From positions 3,597,501 to 3,661,500 of the forward strand of contig NZ_CP106753.1 of the NCBI RefSeq assembly GCF_025642115.1: a DNA stretch of 64,000 bases, given 5' to 3'. The stretch's first letter is position 1, and each line of letters starts with the position of its first letter. Shown one piece after another: positions 36,549-45,392 of this stretch. Source of the DNA: Chitiniphilus purpureus (GTDB lineage Bacteria > Pseudomonadota > Gammaproteobacteria > Burkholderiales > Chitinibacteraceae). The notes below the pieces were generated by a model that made no database searches, had not been told where the DNA came from, and worked only from the letters and a program-made list of their open reading frames with translations. The translations under genes and the position numbers were made by a program.

Positions 36549-36585
36549 TGCAAACACCCGCCTTCTGGGCGGGTGTTTGCATTTT
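36549..36585 (+). terminator. Terminator of PEP-CTERM gene 2
   Basis: A 14-bp stem (TGCAAACACCCGCC and its complement) with a 5-base loop is followed by TTTT at 36582-36585. It is clearly a diverged copy of the terminator behind gene 1. Confidence 0.88.
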
Positions 36586-37090
36586 CGGCGCAGGCTTGTG
36601 CCGGCAATTGCCAAGCCAACCCGACACACTGATTGCATGCCTGTCCTCAGCCTTTACGATCACCATGAAGGATCCAGCTGATCGATGGGCTGGCTGTGTT
36701 TCCCACCTGTCCATGTGCATCCGTCTTGGCACTGCGGTTGTAGCCAGCGCTGCAAGCAGGAAAATCAATTACACATCAAGTCAATATAATTCTTTCATAT
36801 TCTCTACAAAATAAAGCCCTACAATCTACTTTCATCACAAATACTTTCAAAAAAATTTCAACAAACCGAACGTCAACGATAATATGACGTTTGGCGCTTC
36901 TTCCGGCCCTTCAACCGTGAAGATTGCACGCTCAGCAAAAATCCTTTGATCAGAACAATTTAGGCCAACTAGATTGGTCTTGGGCACAGGGCTCGGCATG
37001 CATCGAATGAGGCTATTGCGATGCCGCGCAGGCAACAGCAAGCCAAGCCTTGAAATGACCCCAGGTACCGTCATGATGAAGGAGACCGCG
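36586..37090. other. AT-rich intergenic region with an inverted repeat
   Basis: Bases about 36760-36890 are strikingly A+T-rich for this window. At 36869-36891, arms AACGTCA/TGACGTT enclose 9 bases; one mismatch extends them to 10. No gene is seen. It may be foreign DNA or the control region of the gene at 37091. Confidence 0.55.
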
Positions 37091-37360
37091 ATGAGCACGA
37101 CGCCGCTGGACCCATTGATCGAAACCCAGGAGACCGGGGGGCTGCACCGCTACCTGGATACGGTGGAAGCCGCACTGGATTATGCGTTCGCCAAGAAGCA
37201 AAGCCGACATACACCCAATCCGGAAACCTGGAGCGTGGTGCTTACCACATTGGCTCACGCCATATCGAGCAAGGCACCGGAGGATCTGGCCGTCGCCCAT
37301 CGCAAGCTGACCGACGCCATCGGCCAGACACTGCGCGCCACAGGGCGCGCGCATTATTGA
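37091..37360 (+). CDS. Hypothetical protein, 89 residues
   Basis: ATG 37091 follows GGAG at 6 bases. The protein is soluble, without signal peptide or membrane segment, and mostly helical: L-H-R-Y-L-D-T-V-E-A-A-L-D-Y-A-F-A-K-K near residue 18 and a second helix pair from W-S-V-V-L-T-T-L-A-H-A-I-S. I recognise no family. It stands alone after an AT-rich region and converges on the antiporter gene. In-frame ATGs upstream at 37073 and 37076 are possible but worse placed. Confidence 0.6.
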   Translation: MSTTPLDPLIETQETGGLHRYLDTVEAALDYAFAKKQSRHTPNPETWSVVLTTLAHAISSKAPEDLAVAHRKLTDAIGQTLRATGRAHY

Positions 37361-37523
37361 ACGAACACGCCCTGCGCTGCCCGGTTCGCAGCATCGCCCA
37401 TCCTTCCCCTTCCCTGCGGCATCACGACGGCCGGGCATGTCCCGGCCGGCTCGACCACCTGGGCCACACCGCCAATGGTTCGGACGCTTCAGCAGGCACG
37501 GTCCCCTGGGTAGCCGGATCGCG

Positions 37524-38822
37524 CTAGTGTGGCTTGCGCTGCTGATAGCGGCGCATCAGTGGCGTCACCGAAATGCCATGCAGGACGATGGAAGTGGCCA
37601 CCGTCGTCAACGTCAGCGCGGTCAGCTCCTGGGCCAGCGGTTGCGGCAGACCATGGTTGATCGCGAACATCAGGTAGTAGATCGAACCGACACCGCGGAT
37701 GCCGAACCAGCCGGTCAACAGACGTCGGCCACGCGGCATGCCGGACCCGGCCAGACCCAAGGCCACCGCTATTGGCCTGATCAGCAGGAACAGCAGCGGA
37801 ACGAACCAGATTGCGCTGACCGGTGGCGCAACGAACGCAAGCAACGCGCCAAGCAGCAGCACCAGCGCCACTTCGCCGATCCGCTCCAGTTGTTCGTTGA
37901 ACGACAGCATGGCATGGCGCATGTAACAACCTGCCAGTTCCGGCGTGGTTGCCACCCCTTCCAGCACTTCGCGTGGCGGCGCAGCCGGCAACGTGGGCTC
38001 GGTCGGCGGCCGCTCGGTCGCACTGGTGCGGCGCAATGCAAGGCCTGCGGCAAACACTGCCAGAAATCCATAGGTATGGCATAACAACGCCACGCCATAG
38101 GCCAGGGCGATCAGCCCGAGCGCCAGGAATTCGTCCAGCCCCACCGCTTCGCGGTGCCGGATGCGCAGATACACGACCAGCCGGCCAATGCAGCCGCCCA
38201 ACAAGGTGCCGATCAATAGCCCGCCTGCCACGGCCCACAGCACATCGCGCAGCCACCAGCGCCAACCCCAGTCACCCAGATCATGCAGGCCCAGCAGCCC
38301 CAATCCCAGCATGACCAGTGGAAAAGCGGTCCCATCGTTCAACCCGCCCTCGCCGGTCAGGCAAAAGCGCAGTTCGTCGCGGTCCTCCGGGTGTTCCACC
38401 TGCACATCGGAAGCCAATACCGGATCGGTGGGCGCAAGGATGGCCCCCAGCAACACGGCCGCTCCCAGCGGCAACCCCAACGCAAAACAGGCCACCAGTG
38501 CGATCAACGCCACTGTCAGCAACATCGATCCGACCGCCAGCCGCAGCGTTGCGCGCCAACGGCGGTCGGAAAGCGGGGCGCCAAGCTTGAGTCCAGCCAC
38601 AAACAATGACACCAGTACCGCCACTTCGGCCAGGCGTTCCAGCAACATGGCGTGGCGGGCCGGGTCTGGGCGCAACAGCCCCCAACCGTCTTCACCGATG
38701 GCATAGCCGACCGCCAGATAGAGCATCGCCATGCTGACCGGCAGGCGCTTGAGCAGCGAGCCGGCCAAGGCCATGACGATCATCAGGCCGCCGATCAAGG
38801 ACGCCCAGACCGCGAACAGCAT
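37524..38822 (-). CDS. Cation/proton antiporter (CPA1, NhaP-like)
   Basis: From ATG 38822 (GAGGGGG upstream) the inner-membrane protein has 432 residues and about 12 hydrophobic segments. The conserved ion-path motifs are A-P-T-D-P-V-L-A-S-D near residue 125 and G-E-G-G-L-N-D-G-T-A-F-P near 150, as in NhaP-type Na+(K+)/H+ exchangers. G-W-F-G-I-R-G-V-G-S near 380 is the conserved C-terminal block. It exchanges cytoplasmic Na+ or K+ for protons. The frame extends further upstream, but the extension is basic and unlike the family. It is a single gene. Confidence 0.88.
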   Translation of the reverse strand: MLFAVWASLIGGLMIVMALAGSLLKRLPVSMAMLYLAVGYAIGEDGWGLLRPDPARHAMLLERLAEVAVLVSLFVAGLKLGAPLSDRRWRATLRLAVGSMLLTVALIALVACFALGLPLGAAVLLGAILAPTDPVLASDVQVEHPEDRDELRFCLTGEGGLNDGTAFPLVMLGLGLLGLHDLGDWGWRWWLRDVLWAVAGGLLIGTLLGGCIGRLVVYLRIRHREAVGLDEFLALGLIALAYGVALLCHTYGFLAVFAAGLALRRTSATERPPTEPTLPAAPPREVLEGVATTPELAGCYMRHAMLSFNEQLERIGEVALVLLLGALLAFVAPPVSAIWFVPLLFLLIRPIAVALGLAGSGMPRGRRLLTGWFGIRGVGSIYYLMFAINHGLPQPLAQELTALTLTTVATSIVLHGISVTPLMRRYQQRKPH

Positions 38823-38994
38823 CGATTCCCCCTCTCCACAGCGGACCCTGCCCCTCACGTTAGGTGGCGGCAAGCATCTTGGTAAGTTGACGATTACCGG
38901 TGAGGATGCAGCGACAACGCGGTATCCGGCGTGACCGCGTCCCTGGAACAGGAACGCCGGACGCCGGCGGGAAGGCGGGAAGGCAATGGCAACG

Positions 38995-39025
38995 AAAAAG
39001 GGCCTGCGCATCAGCGCAGGCCCTT
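38995..39025 (-). terminator. Terminator after tRNA-Glu
   Basis: A perfect 12-bp stem (AAGGGCCTGCGC/GCGCAGGCCCTT) with a 4-base loop at 38998-39025 is followed on the minus strand by TTTTT. It ends the tRNA-Arg/tRNA-Glu transcript. Confidence 0.9.
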
Positions 39026-39033
39026 CTGGGATC

Positions 39034-39109
39034 TGGCGTCCCCACGGGGATTCGAACCCCGGTTATCGCCGTGAAAGGGCGGTGTCCTAGGCCTCTAGAC
39101 GATGGGGAC
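39034..39109 (-). tRNA. tRNA-Glu (anticodon TTC)
   Basis: The 76-base gene includes an encoded CCA (39034-39036). Acceptor arms GTCCCCA/GGGGACG pair with one G-U, the T loop is GGTTCGAATC, and the anticodon loop CTTTCAC gives TTC. Confidence 0.95.
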
Positions 39110-39148
39110 GAGGCGCGCTGCCGTCAGGAACGGCAACGGGACTGAAGC

Positions 39149-39225
39149 TGGCGCACCCGGAGCGATTCGAACGCCCGACCCTCTGGTTCGTAGCCAGATA
39201 CTCTATCCAACTGAGCTACGGGTGC
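39149..39225 (-). tRNA. tRNA-Arg (anticodon ACG)
   Basis: The 77-base gene includes an encoded CCA (39149-39151). The acceptor stem is GCACCCG/CGGGTGC and the anticodon stem-loop C-T-G-G-C-T-A-C-G-A-A-C-C-A-G gives ACG, whose A34 is normally deaminated to inosine. It lies 39 bases before tRNA-Glu on the same strand, and both probably share the terminator at 38995. Confidence 0.95.
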
Positions 39226-39791
39226 GCGGGTTACTGCAGATTCCCGGTGATGACGGAACCAGGCCGTTTCAAGCCCAACGCCGTTTCACGCGAGACCGAA
39301 ACAATAGCAAAGACATGGATTTACGCGCAAGTGCTATCGCTGCATTTCTTCGCGTTGCCTAACCTCGGATCAGCAATCCGGGCAGGTGCAACCGTCTCCA
39401 GTCATATGGAACCGCCCCGCGCCGCCAGGGCCGCGGTTGAAGCCGCCGGTAGCCGCTTCGGTCCTACCCGCCGATCTGCACAACCGGGTGGGCTGCACCA
39501 TGCAGACCGATTCCCGAAACCTCCCGGCGATCACCGCGGCCACGTTGCTCACCCCGCAAGACGGGGTGCCGGGCCTGGATAGCCACCCGCGCCCGGACCG
39601 TTGCTGCGCCACGGGGCCAGGTTCAGAGTCGACGCGCCACATGCACCTTCCTTGCCAGAAGATCGACGATCCATGGTAAGGCAGATCGGCATGGCGGGCA
39701 CTGCTGATCCGAGCAGTCCGGCGAAACAGCGCGGCGGTCATGCCGGCAATTCACAGGAAGAGCGGGGGGCGGCAGCCCCCACCCTTGAGAC
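39226..39791. other. Non-coding stretch between tRNA-Arg and the nitrite-reductase module
   Basis: About 560 bases hold no gene I can support. A small hairpin GGGGGC/GCCCCC at 39765-39780 follows the end of the minus-strand module and might terminate it. The tRNA promoter should lie at the left end. Confidence 0.45.
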
Positions 39792-40169
39792 TCAAGGCGC
39801 CATCGTCTTGAGCAGTTCCACCTGGACATGCCGGCCGGCCTGCGTCGCAATCAAATCAACGGCGCCTTCCGGCGTCTGCCTGGCAGGATCAAGCGAGAAC
39901 GACAGCGCAGCCGGTTGCAAGGAAGTACGGATGCTCCGGGGGTCCACGCCTGGCACCGCCTGCGCCGCTGCCCGCAGCTGCTCGGCTGAAACGACGCCTT
40001 TCACCTCGCAGAACACCACCCAATGCCTGCGGCTCGCCGCCTGCCGCACCACAGCGTCATCATAGGTTGCAGCCATCCTGTCCTCGACACACACACCACA
40101 GGCCATGGCCTGCGTGGCAAGGAGGATCGCAGCAAAAGCGCACGCCAGCGAAGACAGCAACGGCTTCAT
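39792..40169 (-). CDS. Small secreted Cys-containing protein of the nitrite-reductase module
   Basis: The 125-residue precursor has a signal peptide (L-L-S-S-L-A-C-A-F-A-A-I-L-L-A-T-Q-A-M-A). The mature protein starts C-G-V-C-V-E-D, followed by a roughly 90-residue alpha/beta part with V-V-F-C-E-V-K-G-V-V. The C-x-x-C at the mature N-terminus could bind copper or a redox partner. The fold of the rest faintly resembles heavy-metal-associated domains. It starts 10 bases after the nirK stop on the same strand, so it may help copper insertion, but that is inference from position. Confidence 0.7.
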   Translation of the reverse strand: MKPLLSSLACAFAAILLATQAMACGVCVEDRMAATYDDAVVRQAASRRHWVVFCEVKGVVSAEQLRAAAQAVPGVDPRSIRTSLQPAALSFSLDPARQTPEGAVDLIATQAGRHVQVELLKTMAP

Positions 40170-40179
40170 GGGGCCTCTC

Positions 40180-41742
40180 CTAGTGCTTGTGCCCGGAGGT
40201 CGTCGCTGGAGACGGTGGCTGCTTGGATTCCGCCGGCAACGGCACCGCGGATTTGGTCTGGGAAGGCGGCAGCGCGGCATCCGGTGTTGCAGGCTGAGGC
40301 TGACTGGTGCCCTTGGGCTTCAGATGGGTATCTGCCCACCGGAAGTAGGCCAGATACTGTTCGATCTCCTGCTCAGACAGGTTCTGGTTCGGCATCGGTA
40401 CCTTGTACTTTTCCAGCATCTGCTTGGCGATCGGATCGTCACTGGCCGCCATCTGCTCCGGATTGCGCATCCATTTCACCAGCCAGGCTTCGCTGCGCCG
40501 CTTCGTCACGCCATACAGATCCGGCCCCAGCCTCTCGCCGCCCGCAATGGAATGGCATGCCAGGCACTTTGACTCAAAATCAAGCTTGCCGCGTTGCGCA
40601 ACCGGATCGGTCGGCGCGGCCGTCGCCGGGATGTTGTGGTGCTCCGGATCACCCGCAGGTGCATGCTCACCGGCCCCGCCCCCTGCGGCGATAAGGCCGA
40701 TGGCCCCCTGGGAAGCATTGGCGAAATGATGGTCGACCATCACGTAGCTGCCCTTCTCCGGCACCAGGAATTCAACGATGGCGGCATTGCTGGAACCCAG
40801 CAGGACCGTCTGTGCCCCCCGCCATTGATTGTCCGGATTGCCCTCCATCCAGACGCGGTCAAAGATGGTGCCCACGACGTGGAAGCTTGAGGTATTGGAA
40901 GGTCCGACGTTCAGCACGAACAGCCGGACCCGCTCCCCGGGCTTGGCGGGCAACGGGTTGTCGACAAAGCCGTTGTATTTGCCGTTGAAGACCGTGTACG
41001 TCGGCGCCTTGGCACGGACACGATCGCCGTCCAGTAGGTACAGCGGAACGCCATCCACCTGCCGTTTTTCGGGGTCGGGCTTAGTGTAGAACTCGCTTTG
41101 GACGATGGCGTACTCCCGGTCCACCTTGGTCGGATAGCCTTTGCGCGGCTCAACGATCATCATCCCGTACATGCCCGAAGCGATGTGCTCGAGCACCATG
41201 GGTGTACCGCAGTGGTACATGTACACGCCCGGATAGTTCGCGGTGAACTCGAACGAAATGGTCTGGCCAGGCGCAATGGAGCGGTACTTGTCCTGCGGTG
41301 AGACCATGGCCGAGTGAAAGTCCATCGAGTGCATCATCGGCGCCGCGGTGACGCGTACGCCCGGCACCGGCTCATCGGATCGGTTGGTCATGGTGAAGCG
41401 GATGCGATCCCCGACCTTCGCCCGGACGACCGGGCCGGGCACGGTGTCGCCGAAGGTCCATGCGCTGAACTTCACGCCGGGTGCCAGATCGATGAGTTTG
41501 TGCGTCGTATCCAGCCGCACCTCCTTGACCGGCTCAGGCGACAATGGCTTGACGTAGGCGTCCATGCTCAGCGCGCTGCCCGCGGCAAAGGGCCCGGTGT
41601 AGCGTTCGTTGCTGATCACCGCCGGTTTCGGACTCAGATCCATCTTGCGGATGTCATACGGATCGTCGCTGATGGCGCATGCGACGAGCAGCACACAGCC
41701 AAGCAGGGCTGCACACACCTTGGTACGTTGCTTGAAGCGCAT
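40180..41742 (-). CDS. nirK: Copper nitrite reductase fused to cytochrome c (lipoprotein)
   Basis: The enzyme reduces nitrite to nitric oxide. The 520-residue precursor has a lipoprotein signal ending L-V-A-C (Cys22). Two cupredoxin domains carry all expected ligands: type-1 copper H138, C178, H186 and M191, and type-2 copper H143, H177 and H338. Catalytic D141 and H288 are present. A C-terminal class I cytochrome c domain has heme motif C-L-A-C-H at 393-397, followed by a Pro-rich tail ending G-H-K-H. Such three-domain NirK enzymes, as in Ralstonia pickettii, take electrons through the attached heme. GGAGG precedes ATG 41742. It follows a cytochrome c gene. No nitric oxide reductase is in the window. 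Confidence 0.93.
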   Translation of the reverse strand: MRFKQRTKVCAALLGCVLLVACAISDDPYDIRKMDLSPKPAVISNERYTGPFAAGSALSMDAYVKPLSPEPVKEVRLDTTHKLIDLAPGVKFSAWTFGDTVPGPVVRAKVGDRIRFTMTNRSDEPVPGVRVTAAPMMHSMDFHSAMVSPQDKYRSIAPGQTISFEFTANYPGVYMYHCGTPMVLEHIASGMYGMMIVEPRKGYPTKVDREYAIVQSEFYTKPDPEKRQVDGVPLYLLDGDRVRAKAPTYTVFNGKYNGFVDNPLPAKPGERVRLFVLNVGPSNTSSFHVVGTIFDRVWMEGNPDNQWRGAQTVLLGSSNAAIVEFLVPEKGSYVMVDHHFANASQGAIGLIAAGGGAGEHAPAGDPEHHNIPATAAPTDPVAQRGKLDFESKCLACHSIAGGERLGPDLYGVTKRRSEAWLVKWMRNPEQMAASDDPIAKQMLEKYKVPMPNQNLSEQEIEQYLAYFRWADTHLKPKGTSQPQPATPDAALPPSQTKSAVPLPAESKQPPSPATTSGHKH

Positions 41743-41781
41743 CGGTTCATCCTCCAACGAGACAGTGGGATCGCCACCCAT

Positions 41782-42102
41782 CTACTGCTGCTTGAGAATC
41801 CACTTCACAAGGGTATGCGCTTCAGCGTCGCTGACTGCCTGAGGCGGCATGGGAACCGCACCCCATACGCCCGAGCCACCCTTCATCACTTTCGTGACAA
41901 GCAGGTTCACCGAGTCCTTCTGGCCCGCGTACTTCTTTGCCACGTCCTTGTAGGAGGGCCCGACCAGCTTTTTGTCCATCGCATGACAGGCGAGACAGTT
42001 CTTCTCCCGGGCCAGCTTGGCACCGACGTCTTCCGCCTTTGCACCCACGGACGAAACATTGAAGACCACTGCAAGTGCTGCCAGGGATGTGTATCGACGC
42101 AT
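41782..42102 (-). CDS. Class I cytochrome c (c551/c552-like)
   Basis: The 106-residue precursor has a signal peptide ending S-V-G-A-K-A. The mature part is a small monoheme cytochrome with C-L-A-C-H near residue 36, V-G-P-S-Y-K-D-V-A-K-K-Y, and the axial Met in V-P-M-P-P-Q. In size and pattern it matches c551 electron donors of nitrite reductases. AAGGAG lies 8 bases before ATG 42102, and nirK starts 39 bases after its stop. It is therefore the likely periplasmic electron donor to the NirK heme domain. Confidence 0.9.
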   Translation of the reverse strand: MRRYTSLAALAVVFNVSSVGAKAEDVGAKLAREKNCLACHAMDKKLVGPSYKDVAKKYAGQKDSVNLLVTKVMKGGSGVWGAVPMPPQAVSDAEAHTLVKWILKQQ

Positions 42103-42687
42103 TGCCTTTCTCCTTGCTGTTGCAATTGCTGCAGGGCACAAACGGCACCTGAACAACAACAAGGTAGTGCCTGGGATCGCGGTGGCACGACATAACCGGA
42201 ACTGCGTTCTGCCGAACGGCTGACGCGTGCAGCGGCGCGTCATGATTGGCTTGGCCGGGCCATGGCCAATTCGAAGCACCCTGTCATGCACGATCAAAGA
42301 CCGGATCGCGTGGCGCCGGCTGGCGCCGGCATCGGCGCCTACACCTGCGCGGCCCAGACAACGCGGTGATCCGTCCGCGACATCACCGCCCCGCCGTTCA
42401 AAGACATACAAAAGGCGACAGCAGCGTGGCGCCACCTTGCACACGGGTGATACCGCCTGGACCGGAACACGGCGTGCCATCGCCCTCGTTGCCGGCAGTG
42501 AAGCACTGCCGCGCGCAGAGCCAGCAGCAAGGGCAAGCAGGATGGACGCGGCTGCGCGACGCCTTCGTCCACCCGCATCAATGAGGTGGGCCCGCACCGA
42601 TCATGTGTCGTTGCAAGCGATGCGGGGACCGACGGGCCATGCCGTGAAGCCACGGTCAAGAACAGCTGCGCTGCTGGAAGCCGGAAA
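42103..42687. other. Upstream region of the nitrite-reductase module
   Basis: About 580 bases without a supported gene. I looked for an FNR/DNR box (TTGAT-N4-ATCAA) and found only a weak TTGAT-N4-CATGA on the minus strand near 42290, so anaerobic or nitric-oxide control cannot be claimed from sequence. Confidence 0.45.
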
Positions 42688-42712
42688 ACAAAAAAGCCAC
42701 CCGAAGGCGGCT
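42688..42712 (-). terminator. Terminator after tRNA-Ser
   Basis: Stem AGCCGCC/GGTGGCT with loop TTCG (one G-U pair) is followed by a T-run on the minus strand, 39 bases past the tRNA end. Confidence 0.85.
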
Positions 42713-42750
42713 CGATCGCTTTCCAAGTCGATGACTTGGGAGAATGTTCC

Positions 42751-42844
42751 TGGCGGAGACGGAGGGATTCGAACCCTCGATACAGGTTTAAGCCCGTATG
42801 CCTCCTTAGCAGGGAGGTGATTTCAGCCACTCATCCACGTCTCC
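42751..42844 (-). tRNA. tRNA-Ser (anticodon GCT)
   Basis: The 94-base gene has an encoded CCA (42751-42753), a GGAGACG acceptor arm, the long variable arm of class II tRNAs (ATACGGGCTTAAACCTGTAT) and anticodon loop CTGCTAA. Confidence 0.95.
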
Positions 42845-42933
42845 GCGAGGAAGCGGGATATTACCGTGGCCCCCCCTACCCGTCAATGACAATCGCCGTC
42901 ACGAAAAGGGGCGGCACCACGCGCGGACAAACG

Positions 42934-42966
42934 AAAAACGCCCGCCACCGTTGCCGGTGCGGGCGC
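42934..42966 (-). terminator. Terminator of lysC
   Basis: A GC-rich stem, CGCCCGC-ACC paired with GGT-G-GCGGGCG (one bulged G), is followed on the minus strand by TTTTT. It begins 19 bases past the lysC stop. Confidence 0.85.
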
Positions 42967-42984
42967 TTGCGGTGACCGCAGCGG

Positions 42985-44208
42985 TCAGTCGCGGTCCAGG
43001 CCGAAGGCGCGGTGCAGCACACGCACCGCCAGCTCCAGGTATTTCTCGTCCACGATCACCGAAATCTTGATCTCGGAGGTGGAGATCATCTGGATGTTGA
43101 TGCCTTCCTCGGCCAGCGTACGGAACATGGTGGACGCGACGCCGACGTGGCTGCGCATGCCCACGCCCACGATGGAGACCTTGCAGATCTTGTCGTCGCC
43201 GACGACGCTGCGCGCGCCGATGTGATTCTGCACGCCTTCGAGCACCTTGATCGCGCGGGCAAGATCGTTCTTCGGCACGGTGAAGCTGAAGTCGGTGGTG
43301 CCGTCCTGCCCCAGATTCTGGATGATCATGTCGACATCGATATTGGCATCGGCCACCGGGCCCAGGATCTGGTACGCAATGCCGGGCTTGTCGGGCACGC
43401 CGGTGACGTTGACGCGCGCTTCGTCACGGTTGAAGGCGATGCCGGAGACGACGGGCTTTTCCATAGTGGGATCTTCCTCGAAGGTAATCAGCGTGCCCTC
43501 GCCTTCTTCCTGGAAGGACGACAGCACGCGCAATTTCACGTTGTACTTGCCGGCAAACTCCACCGAGCGGATCTGCAGCACCTTGGAACCCAGACTCGCC
43601 ATTTCGAGCATTTCCTCGAAGGTGACGGTCTTGAGCTTGCGCGCCTCAGGCACCACGCGCGGATCGGTGGTGTAGACGCCATCGACATCGGTGTAGATCT
43701 GGCATTCGTCGGCCTTCAGCGCAGCAGCGAGCGCCACACCGGATGTATCCGACCCACCGCGGCCCAGCGTGGTGATGTTGCCTTCGGCATCGACCCCCTG
43801 GAAACCGGCGACGATCACCACGCGCCCGGCGGCAAGGTCGGCGCGCATCGCCTCGTCGTCGATCGACTGGATACGGGCCTTGGTGAAAGTGGAGTCGGTC
43901 AGGACCTTGACCTGGGCACCGGTATAGGAACGGGCATCGACGCCCAGCTCCTTGAGCGCCATCGCCAAGAGGCCGATGGTGACCTGCTCACCGGTGGAGA
44001 TCACCACGTCAAGCTCGCGCGGGTCCGGATTCGCCTGGACTTCCTTGGCCAGCGCGATCAGGCGGTTGGTCTCGCCGCTCATGGCGGAGACGACCACGAC
44101 GAGATCGTGCCCCTGCGCCTTGAACTTGGCCACGCGCCGCGCCACGTTCTTGATGCGCTCCGGCGAGCCGACCGAGGTGCCGCCGTATTTCTGGACAATC
44201 AATGCCAT
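42985..44208 (-). CDS. lysC: Aspartate kinase
   Basis: The enzyme makes aspartyl phosphate, the first step to lysine, methionine, threonine and diaminopimelate. From ATG 44208 it has 407 residues, the size of lysine-sensitive monofunctional kinases. K-Y-G-G-T-S-V-G at residue 7 and the active-site S-T-G-E-Q-V and G-R-G-G-S-D-T-S motifs are seen. Two C-terminal ACT domains ([10 protein letters not shown] and [16 protein letters not shown]) give allosteric feedback. It is a single gene with a good terminator. Confidence 0.96.
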   Translation of the reverse strand: MALIVQKYGGTSVGSPERIKNVARRVAKFKAQGHDLVVVVSAMSGETNRLIALAKEVQANPDPRELDVVISTGEQVTIGLLAMALKELGVDARSYTGAQVKVLTDSTFTKARIQSIDDEAMRADLAAGRVVIVAGFQGVDAEGNITTLGRGGSDTSGVALAAALKADECQIYTDVDGVYTTDPRVVPEARKLKTVTFEEMLEMASLGSKVLQIRSVEFAGKYNVKLRVLSSFQEEGEGTLITFEEDPTMEKPVVSGIAFNRDEARVNVTGVPDKPGIAYQILGPVADANIDVDMIIQNLGQDGTTDFSFTVPKNDLARAIKVLEGVQNHIGARSVVGDDKICKVSIVGVGMRSHVGVASTMFRTLAEEGINIQMISTSEIKISVIVDEKYLELAVRVLHRAFGLDRD

Positions 44209-44321
44209 GTTGCAACCTGTAGGTTGGAGAATACGCAAGACGCCGCCGCGCGCCGCACGCTGGGGCAGCGGCGACGGCAAAAATGGGCATTGTAAAGAAA
44301 GCAGCAGGGCTTTTCGAGGGC

Positions 44322-45392
44322 TCAGCCAGTGAGCACCGGCACTCTGGGGGCAATCGCGCACATTAATTCGTAACCGATCGTACCGGCTGCGGCGGCCACG
44401 GCATCGATCGCCAATCCGGCACCCCACAGCTCCACCGGCGTACCGACCCCCGCCTGGGGCACCGCCGTCAGATCGACCGCCAGCATATCCATCGACACCC
44501 GCCCCACCAGGTAACTCGGCATGCCGTCGACCAGCACGGGCGTACCGGTGGGTGCGTGGCGCGGGTAGCCATCGGCGTAGCCGCAGGCCACGATGCCCAC
44601 CATCATCGGTGCCGTGGCGGCAAAGGTCGCGCCGTAGCCGACCGTGTCACCCGGCTGAAGCTGCTGCACGCCGATCACCCGCGAGCGCAGCGTCATCGCC
44701 GGCTGCAGTCCGAGCGCAGCAGCAGTGCGGTGCGCGAACGGCGAGCTGCCGTACAGGATGATGCCGGGCCGGACCCAGCCGCGCCGCGCCGCAGGGTAAT
44801 CGATCAGCGCAGCCGAGTTGGCCAGCGAGACCGGCAGCCCCAACCCATCGACAGCGGCATCGAATCGGGCCGCCTGCGCCGCGATGCCACGCTCAGGCTC
44901 GTCGGCCGTCGCAAAATGGGTCATCACGGTGACACCGGCCACATTGGCGCAGCGACGCAGCCGTGCCGCCAGTGCCGGCGCCTGGGCCGCCGGAAAGCCG
45001 AGCCGGTTCATGCCGCTGTTGAGCTTGAGGAATACCTGCACCGGCCGTGCAAGCCGCATCGACTCAAGCCACGCGAGTGCGCGGTCCTCATGCAGCACCA
45101 GCCATAGATCATGGTGTGCGGCAAGCGCCAGCTCGGCTTCGGAAAACACCCCTTCGAGCAGCAGGATGGGTTGCGTCAGGCCCATCCGGCGCAGCGCCAG
45201 CGCGCCCTCGATTTCCAGGATGGCAAAGCCGTCTGCCTCGGCCAATGCCTGCGCCACGCGTGTCAGACCATGCCCGTAGGCATTGGCCTTGACCACGGCG
45301 AAGGCGAGGCATTGCGGCGCCAGCGACTTCGCCAGGCGGTAGTTGTGGCGGATCGCCGCCTCGTGGATCACCAATTCCAGCGGACGGCTCAC
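44322..45392 (-). CDS. alr: Alanine racemase
   Basis: The PLP enzyme interconverts L- and D-alanine for peptidoglycan. The 356-residue protein has the PLP-binding K in [11 protein letters not shown] near residue 35 and N-S-A-A near 190. The second catalytic base Y is in V-G-Y-G-A-T-F, and V-G-R-V-S-M-D-M near 295. The start is a GTG at 45392 that overlaps the dedA stop (GTGA), so translation is coupled. Length and motifs are normal for the biosynthetic enzyme. Confidence 0.95.
   Translation of the reverse strand: MSRPLELVIHEAAIRHNYRLAKSLAPQCLAFAVVKANAYGHGLTRVAQALAEADGFAILEIEGALALRRMGLTQPILLLEGVFSEAELALAAHHDLWLVLHEDRALAWLESMRLARPVQVFLKLNSGMNRLGFPAAQAPALAARLRRCANVAGVTVMTHFATADEPERGIAAQAARFDAAVDGLGLPVSLANSAALIDYPAARRGWVRPGIILYGSSPFAHRTAAALGLQPAMTLRSRVIGVQQLQPGDTVGYGATFAATAPMMVGIVACGYADGYPRHAPTGTPVLVDGMPSYLVGRVSMDMLAVDLTAVPQAGVGTPVELWGAGLAIDAVAAAAGTIGYELMCAIAPRVPVLTG

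Noticed and set aside
39370-39741. Minus-strand open frame of about 123 codons ending C-T-C-P-D-C
   Set aside because: No ribosome site or neighbouring operon supports it, and Arg/Ser/Gly-rich composition looks non-coding.
42286-42302. FNR/DNR box before the nitrite-reductase module
   Set aside because: Only the TTGAT half is good; the second half (CATGA) does not match ATCAA.
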